Source: Citrobacter enshiensis (GTDB lineage: Bacteria > Pseudomonadota > Gammaproteobacteria > Enterobacterales > Enterobacteriaceae). Taken from it: a stretch of DNA of 64,000 nt. Below, in pieces: positions 50,287-62,206 of this stretch. The stretch spans positions 744,001 to 808,000 of the forward strand of contig NZ_CP119862.1 of NCBI RefSeq assembly GCF_029338175.1, written 5' to 3'. A program made the position numbers and the translations under genes. The notes beneath the pieces were generated by a model, which saw only the letters and a program-made list of their open reading frames with translations, did not search any database and had not been told where the DNA came from. Position 1 is the first letter of the stretch, and each line of letters opens with the position of its first letter.

Positions 50287-51461
50287 GCGTGATTATCGTA
50301 GGTGGCGGGATGGCCGGGGCGACGCTGGCGCTGGCAATCTCTCAATTGAGTCATGGCAAACTGCCGGTTCATCTGATTGAAGCGACGGCGCCTGAAGCCC
50401 AGGATCACCCCGGTTTTGACGCCCGGGCGATCGCCCTGGCGGCAGGCACCTGCCAGCAACTGGCGCGGATGGGTATCTGGCAGGCGATTGCCGATTGCGC
50501 AACGGCCATCAATACCGTTCACGTCAGCGATCGCGGGCATGCCGGTTTTGTGACTCTGGATGCGCAGGATTATCGTATTGCGGCGTTAGGACAGGTCGTT
50601 GAGTTGCACGATGTCGGTCAGCGCTTGTTCGGACTGTTGCGCAAAGCACCGGGCGTGACGCTACATTGCCCCGCTCGCGTCGCCACGGTTTCGCGCACGC
50701 AGGAGCAGGTCAATGTTACGCTGGAAAACGGTGATGTGATTACCGGCGACGTTCTGGTTGCGGCTGATGGTACGCGTTCTGCGCTGGCAACGGCCTGCGG
50801 TGTGGACTGGCAGCAAACGCCATACGAACAGTTAGCGGTGATCGCCAACGTGGCTGTTTCTGTGCCCCATGAGGGGCGTGCGTTTGAGCGCTTTACCCAA
50901 CATGGTCCACTGGCGATGTTGCCAATGTCCGGGGAGCGTTGCTCACTGGTGTGGTGCCATCCGCTTGAGCGGCGTGATGAGGTGATGGCCTGGTCTGATG
51001 AACAGTTTTGCCGTGAATTGCAGAGCGCATTTGGCTGGCGACTGGGGCGTATTACCCAGGCGGGAAAACGCAGCGCCTATCCGCTTTCGCTGACGACGGC
51101 GGTCAAAGCCGTCACCCATCGTACCGTGCTGGTGGGGAATGCCGCGCAGACACTGCATCCTATCGCAGGACAAGGTTTTAATCTTGGATTACGTGATGTG
51201 ATGAGCCTTGCCGAAACGCTGACCCAGGCATGGCAAGCCGACGAAGACGTCGGCGAATATCGCGTGCTGTCGCGTTATCAACAGCGTCGACAGGCAGACC
51301 GTGAAACAACGATTGGCGTGACGAACAGTCTGGTTCATCTGTTTGCTAATCACTGGACGCCGCTGGTTGTCGGGCGCAATGTCGGATTGATGGCAATGGA
51401 ATTATTGACACCGGCACGCGATGTGCTGGCGCAGCGCACCCTGGGTTGGGTCGCGCGTTAA
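50283..51461 (+). CDS. ubiH: UbiH, ubiquinone-synthesis C1 hydroxylase
   Basis: FAD-dependent monooxygenase that hydroxylates 2-octaprenyl-6-methoxyphenol during ubiquinone synthesis. 392 aa. FAD-binding motifs are IIVGGGMAGATLA at the N-terminus, VAADGTRS (about 160) and GNAAQTLHPIAGQGFNLGLRD (core HPIAGQG, about 290). The ATG overlaps the pepP stop (ATGA), indicating coupling. A BIME separates it from its paralogue ubiI. Confidence 0.97.
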   Translation: MSVIIVGGGMAGATLALAISQLSHGKLPVHLIEATAPEAQDHPGFDARAIALAAGTCQQLARMGIWQAIADCATAINTVHVSDRGHAGFVTLDAQDYRIAALGQVVELHDVGQRLFGLLRKAPGVTLHCPARVATVSRTQEQVNVTLENGDVITGDVLVAADGTRSALATACGVDWQQTPYEQLAVIANVAVSVPHEGRAFERFTQHGPLAMLPMSGERCSLVWCHPLERRDEVMAWSDEQFCRELQSAFGWRLGRITQAGKRSAYPLSLTTAVKAVTHRTVLVGNAAQTLHPIAGQGFNLGLRDVMSLAETLTQAWQADEDVGEYRVLSRYQQRRQADRETTIGVTNSLVHLFANHWTPLVVGRNVGLMAMELLTPARDVLAQRTLGWVAR

Positions 51462-51470
51462 ATATGACCT

Positions 51471-51550
51471 GTAGGCCGGATAAGGCGAAGCCGCCATCCG
51501 GCAGGGTTACCCGCACAAATGCCTGATGGCGCTACGCTTATCAGGCCTAC
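51471..51550. repeat. BIME between ubiH and ubiI
   Basis: Paired REP palindromes (GTAGGCCGGATAAGGCG... and GCCTGATGGCGCTACGCTTA...), nearly the same as the copy between yqgE and gshB. It lies inside an operon, so it may set relative ubiH/ubiI mRNA levels. Confidence 0.9.
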
Positions 51551-51582
51551 GGATTACAGGTTTTGGTTTCGAGGAGCAAACA

Positions 51583-52785
51583 GTGCAAAGTGTTGATGTA
51601 GCTATTGTGGGTGGAGGCATGGTAGGTCTGGCCGTCGCCTGCGGCTTACAGGGTAGCGGCTTACGTGTCGCCGTGCTGGAACAGCATGTCCCTCAGCCAC
51701 TGGCGAATGATGCTCCACCGGCGCTTCGCGTGTCGGCCATTAATGCCGCCAGCGAAAAATTGCTCACGCGTCTCGGCGTGTGGTCAGATATTGTTGCCCG
51801 TCGGGCCAGTTGCTATCACGGCATGGAAGTCTGGGACAAAGACAGCTTTGGACGCATTGCGTTCGATGATAAAAGTATGGGCTACAGTCATCTTGGGCAC
51901 ATTGTTGAAAACACGGTGATCCACTATGCCCTGTGGCAAAAAGCGCAGAAATCCTCGGATGTTACGCTGATGGCTCCCGCAGAACTGCAGCAGGTGGCCT
52001 GGGGGGAAAATGAAACGTTTCTGACCCTGAAAGACGGCACGATGTTAACCGCTCGCCTGGTGGTTGGGGCGGACGGCGCGAACTCCTGGCTGCGTAGCAA
52101 AGCCGATATTCCGCTGACTTTCTGGGACTATCGCCATCATGCGCTGGTCGCTACCATTCGTACCGAAGAGGCGCACGATGCCGTTGCTCGCCAGGCGTTT
52201 CATGGCGAAGGTATTCTCGCGTTTTTGCCCCTCGTCGACCCGCATCTTTGCTCTATTGTCTGGTCGCTTTCGCCACAAGAGGCTGAGCGGATGCAACATG
52301 CGAGCGAAGAGGAATTCAACCGGGCATTGAATATTGCGTTTGATAACCGACTCGGGTTGTGTCGCGTGGAAAGCGAACGCCAGGTCTTCCCGCTGACGGG
52401 GCGTTATGCCCGCCAGTTTGCCGCCCATCGTCTGGCATTGGTCGGTGATGCCGCCCATACCATCCATCCGCTGGCGGGGCAGGGGGTTAACCTCGGCTTT
52501 ATGGATGCTGCGGAACTTATCGATGAACTGAAGCGTTTGCAGCGTCAGGGCAAAGATATCGGTCAGTATCTGTATTTGCGTCGTTACGAGCGCAGCCGTA
52601 AGCACAGTGCCGCCATGATGCTGGCGGGTATGCAAGGTTTTCGCGAGCTGTTTGCTGGGGAGAATCCCGCGAAGAAATTGCTGCGCGATATTGGTCTGAA
52701 ACTGGCCGATACCCTCCCTGGTGTAAAACCGCAACTTATCCGTCAGGCGATGGGGCTTAATGATTTGCCTGAGTGGCTTCGTTAA
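51583..52785 (+). CDS. ubiI: UbiI (VisC), ubiquinone-synthesis C5 hydroxylase
   Basis: 400-aa FAD monooxygenase that hydroxylates C5 of the ubiquinone ring. Motifs are AIVGGGMVGLAVA (start), VVGADGANSWLR (about 160-171) and GDAAHTIHPLAGQGVNLGFMD (core HPLAGQG, about 295). The GTG at 51583 is the start: it has GAGGAG seven bases upstream and gives the E. coli length; the longer frame would run into the BIME. UbiI and UbiH are paralogues. Confidence 0.96.
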   Translation: MQSVDVAIVGGGMVGLAVACGLQGSGLRVAVLEQHVPQPLANDAPPALRVSAINAASEKLLTRLGVWSDIVARRASCYHGMEVWDKDSFGRIAFDDKSMGYSHLGHIVENTVIHYALWQKAQKSSDVTLMAPAELQQVAWGENETFLTLKDGTMLTARLVVGADGANSWLRSKADIPLTFWDYRHHALVATIRTEEAHDAVARQAFHGEGILAFLPLVDPHLCSIVWSLSPQEAERMQHASEEEFNRALNIAFDNRLGLCRVESERQVFPLTGRYARQFAAHRLALVGDAAHTIHPLAGQGVNLGFMDAAELIDELKRLQRQGKDIGQYLYLRRYERSRKHSAAMMLAGMQGFRELFAGENPAKKLLRDIGLKLADTLPGVKPQLIRQAMGLNDLPEWLR

Positions 52786-52832
52786 CAAATCCCCCTGCTT
52801 CTAAGAGTTTGAGACCCGTCACACTTTCTTCT

Positions 52833-52850
52833 CCCGGCCTTCGTGCCGGG
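52833..52850 (+). terminator. hairpin downstream of ubiI
   Basis: CCCGGC/GCCGGG with a CTTCGT loop; no T run follows, so termination efficiency is uncertain. Confidence 0.45.
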
Positions 52851-53128
52851 GGACTCACCTCATTTGAAATAATCTAATTCCACGTCGTTTTTCGCATTAG
52901 ATTTTTTTATATCACGATTTTTGCTCGTCTCGATTTTTGACATTTTTTTAGAATTTAATATCGATTAAATCGGTTTTTTGTGCCTGTGATTTGTGTGTTA
53001 TGGATTCGTTAATTATATTTTTGGTTTTTTGTTCTGTGGTCTGCTTTGCCATTTTTTGGCATAAGCTAATGTGATAGTTAATTTTACCTTATGGTTAAGC
53101 GTCAGTTTCGGTGGTAAGTTCAATGGAA

Positions 53129-53144
53129 AAGAGAACGTTTGCGT
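53129..53144 (+). promoter_or_regulatory. PurR box upstream of gcvT
   Basis: AAGAGAACGTTTGCGT matches the PurR consensus ACGCAAACGTTTGCGT at 13 of 16 positions. PurR repression of gcv is known in E. coli, fitting glycine cleavage as a one-carbon supplier for purines. Confidence 0.7.
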
Positions 53145-53234
53145 TGAGGCCATGACGTGGCTTCGATGACGGGTTTCGTGGCGTAAATTTCATCACGAAA
53201 TGGTTGCAAGCCCTGCTTATTCAACGAGGAAAAG

Positions 53235-54329
53235 ATGGCTCAACAGACTCCTTTGTACGAACAACACACGTTATGTGGCGCCCGGATGGTCGATTTCCAT
53301 GGCTGGATGATGCCGCTGCATTACGGTTCCCAGCTCGATGAGCATCATGCTGTGCGCACCGATGCCGGTATGTTTGATGTTTCGCATATGACGATTGTCG
53401 ATCTGCGAGGCAGCCGCACCCGGGAGTTTTTGCGTTATCTGCTGGCAAATGACGTGGCAAAGCTAACGAAGACCGGGAAAGCCCTCTACTCCGGTATGCT
53501 TAATGCCTCAGGCGGCGTAATAGATGACCTTATCGTCTACTACTTCACTGAAGATTTCTTCCGCCTCGTTGTTAACTCCGCCACCCGCGAAAAAGACCTC
53601 TCCTGGATTTCCCAACACGCCGAACCGTATGCCATCGACATTACCGTCCGTGACGATCTGTCGTTGATCGCCGTGCAGGGGCCAACCGCGCAGGCGAAAG
53701 CAGCCGCGTTGTTTACTGAAGAACAGCGTCGCGCAGTCGAAGGGATGAAACCGTTCTTTGGCGTCCAGGCGGGCGATCTCTTCATTGCGACAACCGGCTA
53801 TACCGGTGAAGCGGGCTATGAAATCGCCATGCCAAATGAAAAGGCGGCAGATTTCTGGCGTGCGCTGGTGGAAGCTGGCGTGAAGCCGTGTGGTCTGGGT
53901 GCGCGTGATACGTTGCGTCTGGAGGCTGGCATGAACCTGTACAGCCAGGAGATGGACGAGAGCATTTCTCCATTAGCCGCCAACATGGGCTGGACCATTG
54001 CCTGGGAGCCGACTGACCGTGATTTTATCGGTCGTGAAGCGCTGGAAACGCAGCGTGAAAAAGGGCATGAGCAGTTGGTGGGGCTGATCATGACGGAAAA
54101 AGGCGTGTTGCGTAATGAGTTGCCAGTTCGCTTTATCGATGCACAGGGCAACACGCAGGAAGGCATTATCACCAGCGGCACTTTCTCTCCGACGCTGGGC
54201 TACAGCATTGCGCTGGCGCGTGTGCCTGCGGGCATTGGTGAAACGGCGATTGTGCAGATCCGTAACCGCGAGATGCCAGTAAAAGTAACGAAACCTATTT
54301 TTGTGCGTAACGGCAAAGCCGTCGCGTGA
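53235..54329 (+). CDS. gcvT: GcvT, aminomethyltransferase of the glycine cleavage system
   Basis: T-protein: moves the methylene group from the H-protein aminomethyl-lipoyl arm to tetrahydrofolate and releases ammonia. 364 aa. Family motifs are [16 protein letters not shown] (about 49-54), the catalytic Asp region [17 protein letters not shown] (about 219-235) and [11 protein letters not shown] near the end. GAGGAAAAG precedes the start. The fold is shared with YgfZ, encoded about 8 kb away. First gene of gcvTHP. Confidence 0.98.
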   Translation: MAQQTPLYEQHTLCGARMVDFHGWMMPLHYGSQLDEHHAVRTDAGMFDVSHMTIVDLRGSRTREFLRYLLANDVAKLTKTGKALYSGMLNASGGVIDDLIVYYFTEDFFRLVVNSATREKDLSWISQHAEPYAIDITVRDDLSLIAVQGPTAQAKAAALFTEEQRRAVEGMKPFFGVQAGDLFIATTGYTGEAGYEIAMPNEKAADFWRALVEAGVKPCGLGARDTLRLEAGMNLYSQEMDESISPLAANMGWTIAWEPTDRDFIGREALETQREKGHEQLVGLIMTEKGVLRNELPVRFIDAQGNTQEGIITSGTFSPTLGYSIALARVPAGIGETAIVQIRNREMPVKVTKPIFVRNGKAVA

Positions 54330-54354
54330 TTCATCCTTTTTTGGAGATTGATTG

Positions 54355-54744
54355 ATGAGCAACGTACCTGCAGAACTGAAATACAGCAAAGAACACGAAT
54401 GGCTGCGTAAAGAAGCGGACGGTACTTACACCGTGGGCATTACCGAACACGCTCAGGAACTGTTGGGCGACATGGTGTTTGTCGATCTGCCAGACGTCGG
54501 CTCTACCGTTAGCGCAGGCGATGATTGCGCGGTAGCAGAGTCCGTCAAAGCGGCCTCTGATATTTATGCACCGGTGGGGGGCGAGATCGTGGCCGTTAAC
54601 GACGTGCTCAGCGACTCTCCGGAGCTTATCAACAGCGAACCGTATGCGGGTGGCTGGATTTTCAAAATCAAAGCCAACGACGCGAGCGAAATCGACGCGC
54701 TGCTGGATGCCACTGCATACGAAGCCCTGTTAGAAGACGAGTAA
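54355..54744 (+). CDS. gcvH: GcvH, glycine cleavage system H protein
   Basis: 129-aa lipoyl carrier that shuttles the aminomethyl group between P and T proteins. The lipoyl-lysine is in [12 protein letters not shown] (Lys at about 65). The start ATG at 54355 follows TTGGAGATTGATTG; a TTG one codon earlier is not needed. It lies 25 bp after gcvT. Its stop codon coincides with the left end of an ERIC element. Confidence 0.98.
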   Translation: MSNVPAELKYSKEHEWLRKEADGTYTVGITEHAQELLGDMVFVDLPDVGSTVSAGDDCAVAESVKAASDIYAPVGGEIVAVNDVLSDSPELINSEPYAGGWIFKIKANDASEIDALLDATAYEALLEDE

Positions 54745-54870
54745 ATACGCTTCATACTTCGCGCTGCAGGTGCGTTGGCTGCGCTCGTTCACCCCAGTCA
54801 TGTACTTATGTACGTTCCTGGGGATTCACTGACTTGCCGCCTTCCTGCAACGCGAATTATTTTGCGTATT
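54744..54870. repeat. complete ERIC (IRU) element between gcvH and gcvP
   Basis: 127-bp imperfect palindrome. The outer arms are AATACGC...CGCGCTGCAGG and CCTGCAACGCG...GCGTATT. The core contains TTCACCCCAGTCA...TTCCTGGGGATTCAC, the known ERIC primer region. It begins on the last base of the gcvH stop codon and ends 52 bp before gcvP. Transcribed in the operon, it would fold into a long hairpin. Confidence 0.88.
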
Positions 54871-54922
54871 CAGGTAAGTAGAGACACCTACGATTCACTG
54901 CACGTTTCAGGAACCATCGCCC

Positions 54923-57796
54923 ATGACACAGACGTTAAGCCAGCTTGAAAACAGCGGCGCTTTCATTGAACGCCACATCGGACCGGACGCTGAGCAACAG
55001 CAAGAGATGCTGAATGCCGTTGGCGCCGAGTCGTTAAACGCGCTGATCGGCCAGATTGTGCCGAAAGATATTCAGCTTGCGACCCCGCCGCAGGTGGGTG
55101 AAGCTGCGACCGAATATGCTGCGCTGGCAGAACTCAAAGCTATCGCCAGCCGCAATAAGCGCTTCACGTCTTACATCGGCATGGGTTACACCGCCGTGCA
55201 ATTGCCGCCGGTTATCCTGCGCAATATGTTAGAGAATCCGGGTTGGTACACCGCGTATACGCCATACCAGCCGGAAGTCTCCCAGGGGCGTCTGGAATCG
55301 CTGCTGAACTTCCAGCAGGTGACGCTGGATCTGACCGGCCTGGATATGGCCTCTGCGTCTCTGCTCGACGAAGCGACTGCGGCTGCCGAAGCGATGGCAA
55401 TGGCGAAACGCGTGAGTAAGCTGAAAAACGCTAACCGCTTCTTCGTTGCCTCTGACGTGCATCCTCAAACGCTGGACGTGGTCCGCACCCGTGCGGAAAC
55501 CTTCGGTTTTGACGTGATCGTCGACGACGCCGCAAAAGTGGTTGATCACCAGGATGTGTTTGGCGTGCTGTTACAGCAGGTGGGCACGACCGGGGAAGTT
55601 CACGACTACAGCGCGCTAATTACCGAGCTGAAGTCGCGCAAAATTGTGGTCAGCGTCGCCGCCGATTTTATGGCGCTGGTTCTGCTGACTGCGCCAGGCA
55701 AACAAGGCGCAGATATCGTTTTCGGTTCTGCACAACGCTTTGGCGTGCCGATGGGCTACGGCGGCCCGCATGCGGCATTCTTTGCCGCGAAAGATGAATT
55801 CAAACGCTCTATGCCTGGCCGTATTATCGGCGTATCAAAAGATGCGGCGGGCAATACCGCTCTGCGTATGGCGATGCAGACCCGCGAGCAGCATATTCGC
55901 CGCGAGAAAGCGAACTCCAACATCTGTACCTCTCAGGTGCTGCTGGCCAATATCGCCAGCCTGTATGCGGTTTATCACGGGCCGGAAGGGCTGAAACGCA
56001 TTGCAAATCGCATTCATCGCCTGACCGATATTCTGGCAACCGGCCTGCAACAAAAAGGGATGAAGCTGCGTCATGCGCACTACTTTGACACGCTGTGCGT
56101 GGAAGTGGCTGACAAAGCTGCGGTGCTGGCGCGCGCTGAAGCGGCAGAAATCAACCTGCGTAGCGATATCCACAATGCGGTAGGCATCACGCTGGATGAA
56201 ACGACCACCCGTGAAAACGTGCTGGCGTTGTTCTCCGTGCTGCTTGGCGAAAACCATGGCCTGAATATCGACACGCTGGACAAAGATGTCGCGTATGACA
56301 GCCGTTCTATTCAGGACAGCATGCTGCGTGAAGACGATATCCTGACCCATCCGGTGTTTAACCGCTATCACAGCGAAACCGAGATGATGCGTTACATGCA
56401 CTCTCTGGAACGCAAAGATCTGGCGCTGAATCAGGCGATGATCCCGCTGGGCTCCTGCACCATGAAGCTGAACGCCGCTGCCGAGATGATCCCTATTACC
56501 TGGCCGGAATTTGCTGAACTGCATCCTTTCTGCCCGGCGGATCAGGCGGAAGGGTATCATCAGATGATAAGCCAGCTTTCTGAGTGGCTGGTTAAACTGA
56601 CCGGTTACGACGCCGTGTGCATGCAGCCAAACTCGGGTGCGCAGGGCGAATATGCGGGCCTGCTGGCGATTCGTCATTACCACGAGAGCCGCAACGAAGG
56701 GCATCGCGATATCTGCCTGATCCCGGCGTCTGCCCACGGTACTAACCCGGCGTCCGCGCAAATGGCGGGGATGCAGGTCGTCGTTGTCGCGTGTGACAAA
56801 CAGGGCAACATCGATCTGGCGGATCTGCGTGAGAAAGCGGAGCAGCACGGCGATAGCCTCTCCTGCATCATGGTGACGTACCCGTCCACCCACGGCGTGT
56901 ATGAAGAGACGATCCGCGAAGTGTGCGAAATTGTTCACCAGTTTGGCGGCCAGGTTTACCTTGACGGCGCAAACATGAACGCGCAGGTCGGTATCACCAC
57001 GCCAGGCTTTATCGGCGCAGATGTATCGCACCTCAACCTGCATAAAACCTTCTGCATTCCGCACGGCGGTGGCGGCCCAGGTATGGGTCCTATCGGGGTG
57101 AAATCGCATCTGGCGCCGTTTGTGCCAGGTCATAGCGTGGTGCAGATCGAAGGCATGCTGACCCGTCAGGGCGCGGTTTCTGCTGCTCCGTTCGGTAGCG
57201 CATCTATTCTGCCGATTAGCTGGATGTACATCCGCATGATGGGCGCAGAGGGCCTGAAAAAAGCAAGCCAGGTGGCCATTCTCAATGCTAACTACATTGC
57301 CAGCCGTCTGAAAGATGCTTATCCGGTGCTGTACACCGGTCGTGATGGTCGCGTGGCGCACGAATGCATTCTCGATATTCGCCCGCTGAAAGAAGAGACG
57401 GGCATCAGTGAACTGGATATCGCCAAACGCCTGATCGACTACGGTTTCCATGCGCCGACCATGTCCTTCCCGGTTGCGGGTACGCTGATGGTGGAACCGA
57501 CGGAATCCGAAAGCAAGGTTGAACTGGATCGCTTTATCAATGCGATGCTGGCGATTCGTGCTGAAATTGATCGCGTGAAAGCGGGCGAGTGGCCACTGGA
57601 AGATAACCCTCTGGTTAACGCGCCGCACACTCAGAATGAGCTGGTGGCGGAGTGGAATCATGGATACACCCGTGAAATCGCCGTGTTCCCTGCGGGCGTA
57701 GAGAACAAATACTGGCCAACGGTAAAACGTCTCGACGATGTTTACGGTGACCGTAATCTGTTCTGCTCTTGCGTACCGATGAGCGAATATCAGTAA
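54923..57796 (+). CDS. gcvP: GcvP, glycine dehydrogenase (decarboxylating)
   Basis: P-protein: PLP enzyme that decarboxylates glycine and loads the aminomethyl group onto lipoyl-GcvH. 957 aa, with two related halves fused in one chain, as in other proteobacteria. The PLP lysine lies in [20 protein letters not shown] (core [11 protein letters not shown], Lys at about 708). Strong codon bias produces a 608-codon shadow ORF on the other strand. It ends with a terminator. Confidence 0.98.
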   Translation: MTQTLSQLENSGAFIERHIGPDAEQQQEMLNAVGAESLNALIGQIVPKDIQLATPPQVGEAATEYAALAELKAIASRNKRFTSYIGMGYTAVQLPPVILRNMLENPGWYTAYTPYQPEVSQGRLESLLNFQQVTLDLTGLDMASASLLDEATAAAEAMAMAKRVSKLKNANRFFVASDVHPQTLDVVRTRAETFGFDVIVDDAAKVVDHQDVFGVLLQQVGTTGEVHDYSALITELKSRKIVVSVAADFMALVLLTAPGKQGADIVFGSAQRFGVPMGYGGPHAAFFAAKDEFKRSMPGRIIGVSKDAAGNTALRMAMQTREQHIRREKANSNICTSQVLLANIASLYAVYHGPEGLKRIANRIHRLTDILATGLQQKGMKLRHAHYFDTLCVEVADKAAVLARAEAAEINLRSDIHNAVGITLDETTTRENVLALFSVLLGENHGLNIDTLDKDVAYDSRSIQDSMLREDDILTHPVFNRYHSETEMMRYMHSLERKDLALNQAMIPLGSCTMKLNAAAEMIPITWPEFAELHPFCPADQAEGYHQMISQLSEWLVKLTGYDAVCMQPNSGAQGEYAGLLAIRHYHESRNEGHRDICLIPASAHGTNPASAQMAGMQVVVVACDKQGNIDLADLREKAEQHGDSLSCIMVTYPSTHGVYEETIREVCEIVHQFGGQVYLDGANMNAQVGITTPGFIGADVSHLNLHKTFCIPHGGGGPGMGPIGVKSHLAPFVPGHSVVQIEGMLTRQGAVSAAPFGSASILPISWMYIRMMGAEGLKKASQVAILNANYIASRLKDAYPVLYTGRDGRVAHECILDIRPLKEETGISELDIAKRLIDYGFHAPTMSFPVAGTLMVEPTESESKVELDRFINAMLAIRAEIDRVKAGEWPLEDNPLVNAPHTQNELVAEWNHGYTREIAVFPAGVENKYWPTVKRLDDVYGDRNLFCSCVPMSEYQ

Positions 57797-57818
57797 TTTT
57801 CCGCTTCAACTATCTTTT

Positions 57819-57838
57819 AAAGGCGCTTCGGCGCCTTT
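57819..57838 (+). terminator. intrinsic terminator of gcvTHP
   Basis: AAAGGCGC-TTCG-GCGCCTTT hairpin with a stable UUCG loop, followed by ATTTTTG. Confidence 0.9.
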
Positions 57839-57856
57839 ATTTTTGGGGGTAAGGGG

Positions 57857-58600
57857 ATGGCAATCGCACTTGTAACAGGCGGCAGTCGGGGGATCGGGCG
57901 CGCAACCGCACTGCAACTGGCGACAGAGGGTTACACCGTCGCCGTTAACTTTCATCACAATATTCGCGCGGCAACGGAAGTGGTCAACGCGATTGTCGCT
58001 GCGGGCGGTAAGGCATTCGCCCTGCGTGCTGACATTAGCGATGAAAGCCAGGTGATGGCGATGTTTGAATCTCTCGATCGTACCGGCGAACCGTTGACGG
58101 CGCTGGTGAATAACGCCGGGATTTTGTTTGAACAAAGCACGGTAGAAAACCTGACCGCCGAACGGATTAATCGCGTGCTGGCCACTAACGTGACCGGTTA
58201 TTTCCTCTGTTGCCGGGAGGCCGTGAAGCGAATGTCGCTGAAGCATGGCGGTAAGGGCGGGGCGATTGTTAACGTCTCTTCGGCGGCAGCACGGCTTGGC
58301 GCCCCTTTCGAGTATGTCGATTACGCCGCGTCGAAAGGGGCGGTAGATACGCTCACCACCGGGCTGGCGCTGGAGGTGGCGGCGCAGGGGATCCGCGTGA
58401 ACTGCGTGCGCCCTGGCCTTATCTATACCGACATGCATGCTTCCGGCGGTGAGCCAGGTAGGGTTGATCGCGTTAAGTCCATGTTACCCATGCAACGTGG
58501 CGGGCAACCAAAAGAGGTTGCTCAGGCGATTGTCTGGCTTTTGAGTGAGAAAGCGTCGTATGTGACGGGCAGCTTTCTTGAGCTGGCGGGTGGTAAATAG
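57857..58600 (+). CDS. ygfF: YgfF, short-chain dehydrogenase/reductase
   Basis: 247-aa classical SDR. The cofactor motif is TGGSRGIGRA (about 8-17), with NNAGI and the catalytic Ser in NVSSAAARLG, then Tyr and Lys in YVDYAASKGAVD (about 155-166). The substrate is unknown. It has its own start just after the gcvP terminator and converges with bglA. Confidence 0.93.
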   Translation: MAIALVTGGSRGIGRATALQLATEGYTVAVNFHHNIRAATEVVNAIVAAGGKAFALRADISDESQVMAMFESLDRTGEPLTALVNNAGILFEQSTVENLTAERINRVLATNVTGYFLCCREAVKRMSLKHGGKGGAIVNVSSAAARLGAPFEYVDYAASKGAVDTLTTGLALEVAAQGIRVNCVRPGLIYTDMHASGGEPGRVDRVKSMLPMQRGGQPKEVAQAIVWLLSEKASYVTGSFLELAGGK

Positions 58601-58610
58601 GACGTTAATT

Positions 58611-58638
58611 GCCGGAGGACGCGTTTTCGCCCTCCGGC
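58611..58638. terminator. hairpin between convergent ygfF and bglA
   Basis: GCCGGAGG/CCTCCGGC stem with an 12-base loop, seven bases from the bglA stop. Tails are A-rich on the plus strand and mixed on the minus strand, so the terminator role is tentative. Confidence 0.4.
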
Positions 58639-58644
58639 AAAAAA

Positions 58645-60117
<1,473 letters not shown>

Positions 60118-60198
60118 CTAACAAAGGGACATGAAATGTCACGATATAACAAAATAGCCGTGATGTGACTTGTTACATCGAAAAAACAAATTGTTTTT

Positions 60199-60927
60199 TT
60201 ACGCTAATTTTTTCGCCAGTTTACGGCCTAAGGTCTCGAGAATATAAATAACAGGGATCTGCGTCGTAATATCATAAACACCGGCAATACGCGTTTGCGG
60301 CACATGCCAGGAGAGATTAAAGTCGGCCAGTTTTGCCAGTGCGGAGTGTTCATGGCTGGTAACGGACAACACTTTGCAGTTATGCAGGCTGAACTGACTG
60401 GCAAAACGCAGGATCTCTGCGGTTTCTCCGGAAACCGAAAGCACGATCGCAAGGGCGTTTCTGGCCATATCATTGGTGACAGGGAAATAGGGGTCATCAA
60501 TGTGGTTACTGAATTTTCCGACGTTTGAGAAAAAGCGTGCACCATATTTAGCTAAGGCCCCGGAGGTTCCGGCGCCGACGAATATAATTCGCTCGGAAGA
60601 TAAAATAATCTCTACCGCGTGATCGAGTAAATTATCAAATTCGTCGTTATTCACACTTTTAAAAAAGCTGATAATTTCGCTGGCACCGAAATTAGCCTGT
60701 TGCGGTTCATTCTGCTCTAAATATAATTTAAACCGCACGCGAAACTCAGAGTAGCCATCACAGTTCAGTTTGCGGCAGAAGCGCAGCACCGTGGTGGTCG
60801 AAACCCCTGCAGCATCAGCCAGTTCGCGAATGGTCATGTAGACGACGTTATCGCGGTTTTTGATGACATAGTTGTAGACCAACATCTCAAGATTGTTGAG
60901 ACTGGCGATGGCAGCGTGGGAGAACAT
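60199..60927 (-). CDS. RpiR-family regulator upstream of bglA
   Basis: 242 aa. An N-terminal helix-turn-helix (about 32-56, [24 protein letters not shown] core [14 protein letters not shown]) is followed by a sugar-phosphate-binding SIS domain (about 105-235) with [16 protein letters not shown] and the motif SVSGETAEI. This is the usual architecture for regulators of phosphosugar catabolism. Located upstream of bglA and on the same strand, it probably senses a phospho-beta-glucoside. The start at ATG 60927 is favoured; a GTG seven codons earlier is possible. E. coli K-12 has no gene here, bglA lying directly next to yqfB. Confidence 0.85.
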   Translation of the reverse strand: MFSHAAIASLNNLEMLVYNYVIKNRDNVVYMTIRELADAAGVSTTTVLRFCRKLNCDGYSEFRVRFKLYLEQNEPQQANFGASEIISFFKSVNNDEFDNLLDHAVEIILSSERIIFVGAGTSGALAKYGARFFSNVGKFSNHIDDPYFPVTNDMARNALAIVLSVSGETAEILRFASQFSLHNCKVLSVTSHEHSALAKLADFNLSWHVPQTRIAGVYDITTQIPVIYILETLGRKLAKKLA

Positions 60928-60979
60928 ACTCACAATGGCAATACTCACTCATCAGACTTCATCTTCAGGAAATAATAAC

Positions 60980-61291
60980 ATGCAGCCAAACGACATGACT
61001 TTTTTTCAGCGCTTTCAGGATGACATTTTGGCAGGGCGGAAAACCATTACCCTGCGGGACGCCTCAGAGTCTCATTTTAACGTGGGGGATGTTCTGCGTG
61101 TGGGACGCTTTGAAGATGACGGCTATTTCTGCACGATAAAAGTCACAGGAACCTCTACTGTGACTCTGGACACGCTCAGTGAAAAACATGCGCAACAAGA
61201 AAACATGTCTCTTGATGAGTTGAAGCAGGTGATTACGGAAATTTACCCTGGGCAGTCACAATTTTATGTGATTGATTTTAAATGTCTTTAA
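60980..61291 (+). CDS. yqfB: YqfB, N4-acetylcytidine amidohydrolase (ASCH domain)
   Basis: 103 aa, with the ASCH fold motif [21 protein letters not shown] near the N-terminus (core [11 protein letters not shown], catalytic Lys at about 21) and [16 protein letters not shown]. coli YqfB hydrolyses N4-acetylcytidine to cytidine and acetate. The start MQPNDM matches E. coli; 29 upstream codons are open across the divergent regulator start. Confidence 0.94.
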   Translation: MQPNDMTFFQRFQDDILAGRKTITLRDASESHFNVGDVLRVGRFEDDGYFCTIKVTGTSTVTLDTLSEKHAQQENMSLDELKQVITEIYPGQSQFYVIDFKCL

Positions 61292-61450
61292 TTATTGAGA
61301 ACAACTGTTAGTTGAAAATTTTAATTTAATTGCATGATTTATAATGATTATTTTAAATCAGATATTTATTTGAGCTAACAGGTGTTCACTGGAACCATTC
61401 TCAGTTACGCTAAAGAGGCAATCACGAACGTGAACGTTTCTCCGGAGTAG

Positions 61451-62113
<663 letters not shown>

Positions 62114-62120
62114 GTCGTTT

Positions 62121-62199
62121 TTGCCGGATAGAGTTTGCGCTTATCCGGCCTATAAAAGCGCATCGTTGGCCGGATAAGGCGTAAGCCGCTATCCGGCAT
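62121..62199. repeat. BIME between convergent trhA and ygfZ
   Basis: Two REP palindromes (TTGCCGGATAGAG...CTTATCCGGCC and GGCCGGATAAGGCGTAAGCCG...ATCCGGCA) between the two stops; it ends 7 bp from the ygfZ stop. Confidence 0.9.
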
Positions 62200-62206
62200 T
62201 AATGTT

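Larger units (their letters stand above)
52786..53234 (+). promoter_or_regulatory. 449-bp control region of gcvTHP
   Basis: After the ubiI hairpin the sequence is strongly AT-rich from about 52860 to 53060, with phased A/T tracts, then more balanced up to gcvT. In E. coli this region binds GcvA, GcvR (indirectly), Lrp, CRP and PurR; Lrp bends AT-rich DNA. I can place only the PurR box. No glycine riboswitch was recognised. Confidence 0.6.

Noticed and set aside
53123-53155. 10-codon ORF across the PurR box upstream of gcvT
   Set aside because: Very weak ribosome binding site; the sequence is better explained as the PurR operator.
52860-53234. glycine riboswitch upstream of gcvT
   Set aside because: I looked for paired glycine aptamer cores and found none; the region is AT-rich promoter DNA, and E. 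coli gcv is known to be protein-controlled.
55835-57661. 608-codon open frame on the minus strand inside gcvP
   Set aside because: It lies wholly opposite a certain, highly biased gene. Long antisense frames arise from GC3-rich codon use; no ribosome binding site or domain is recognisable.
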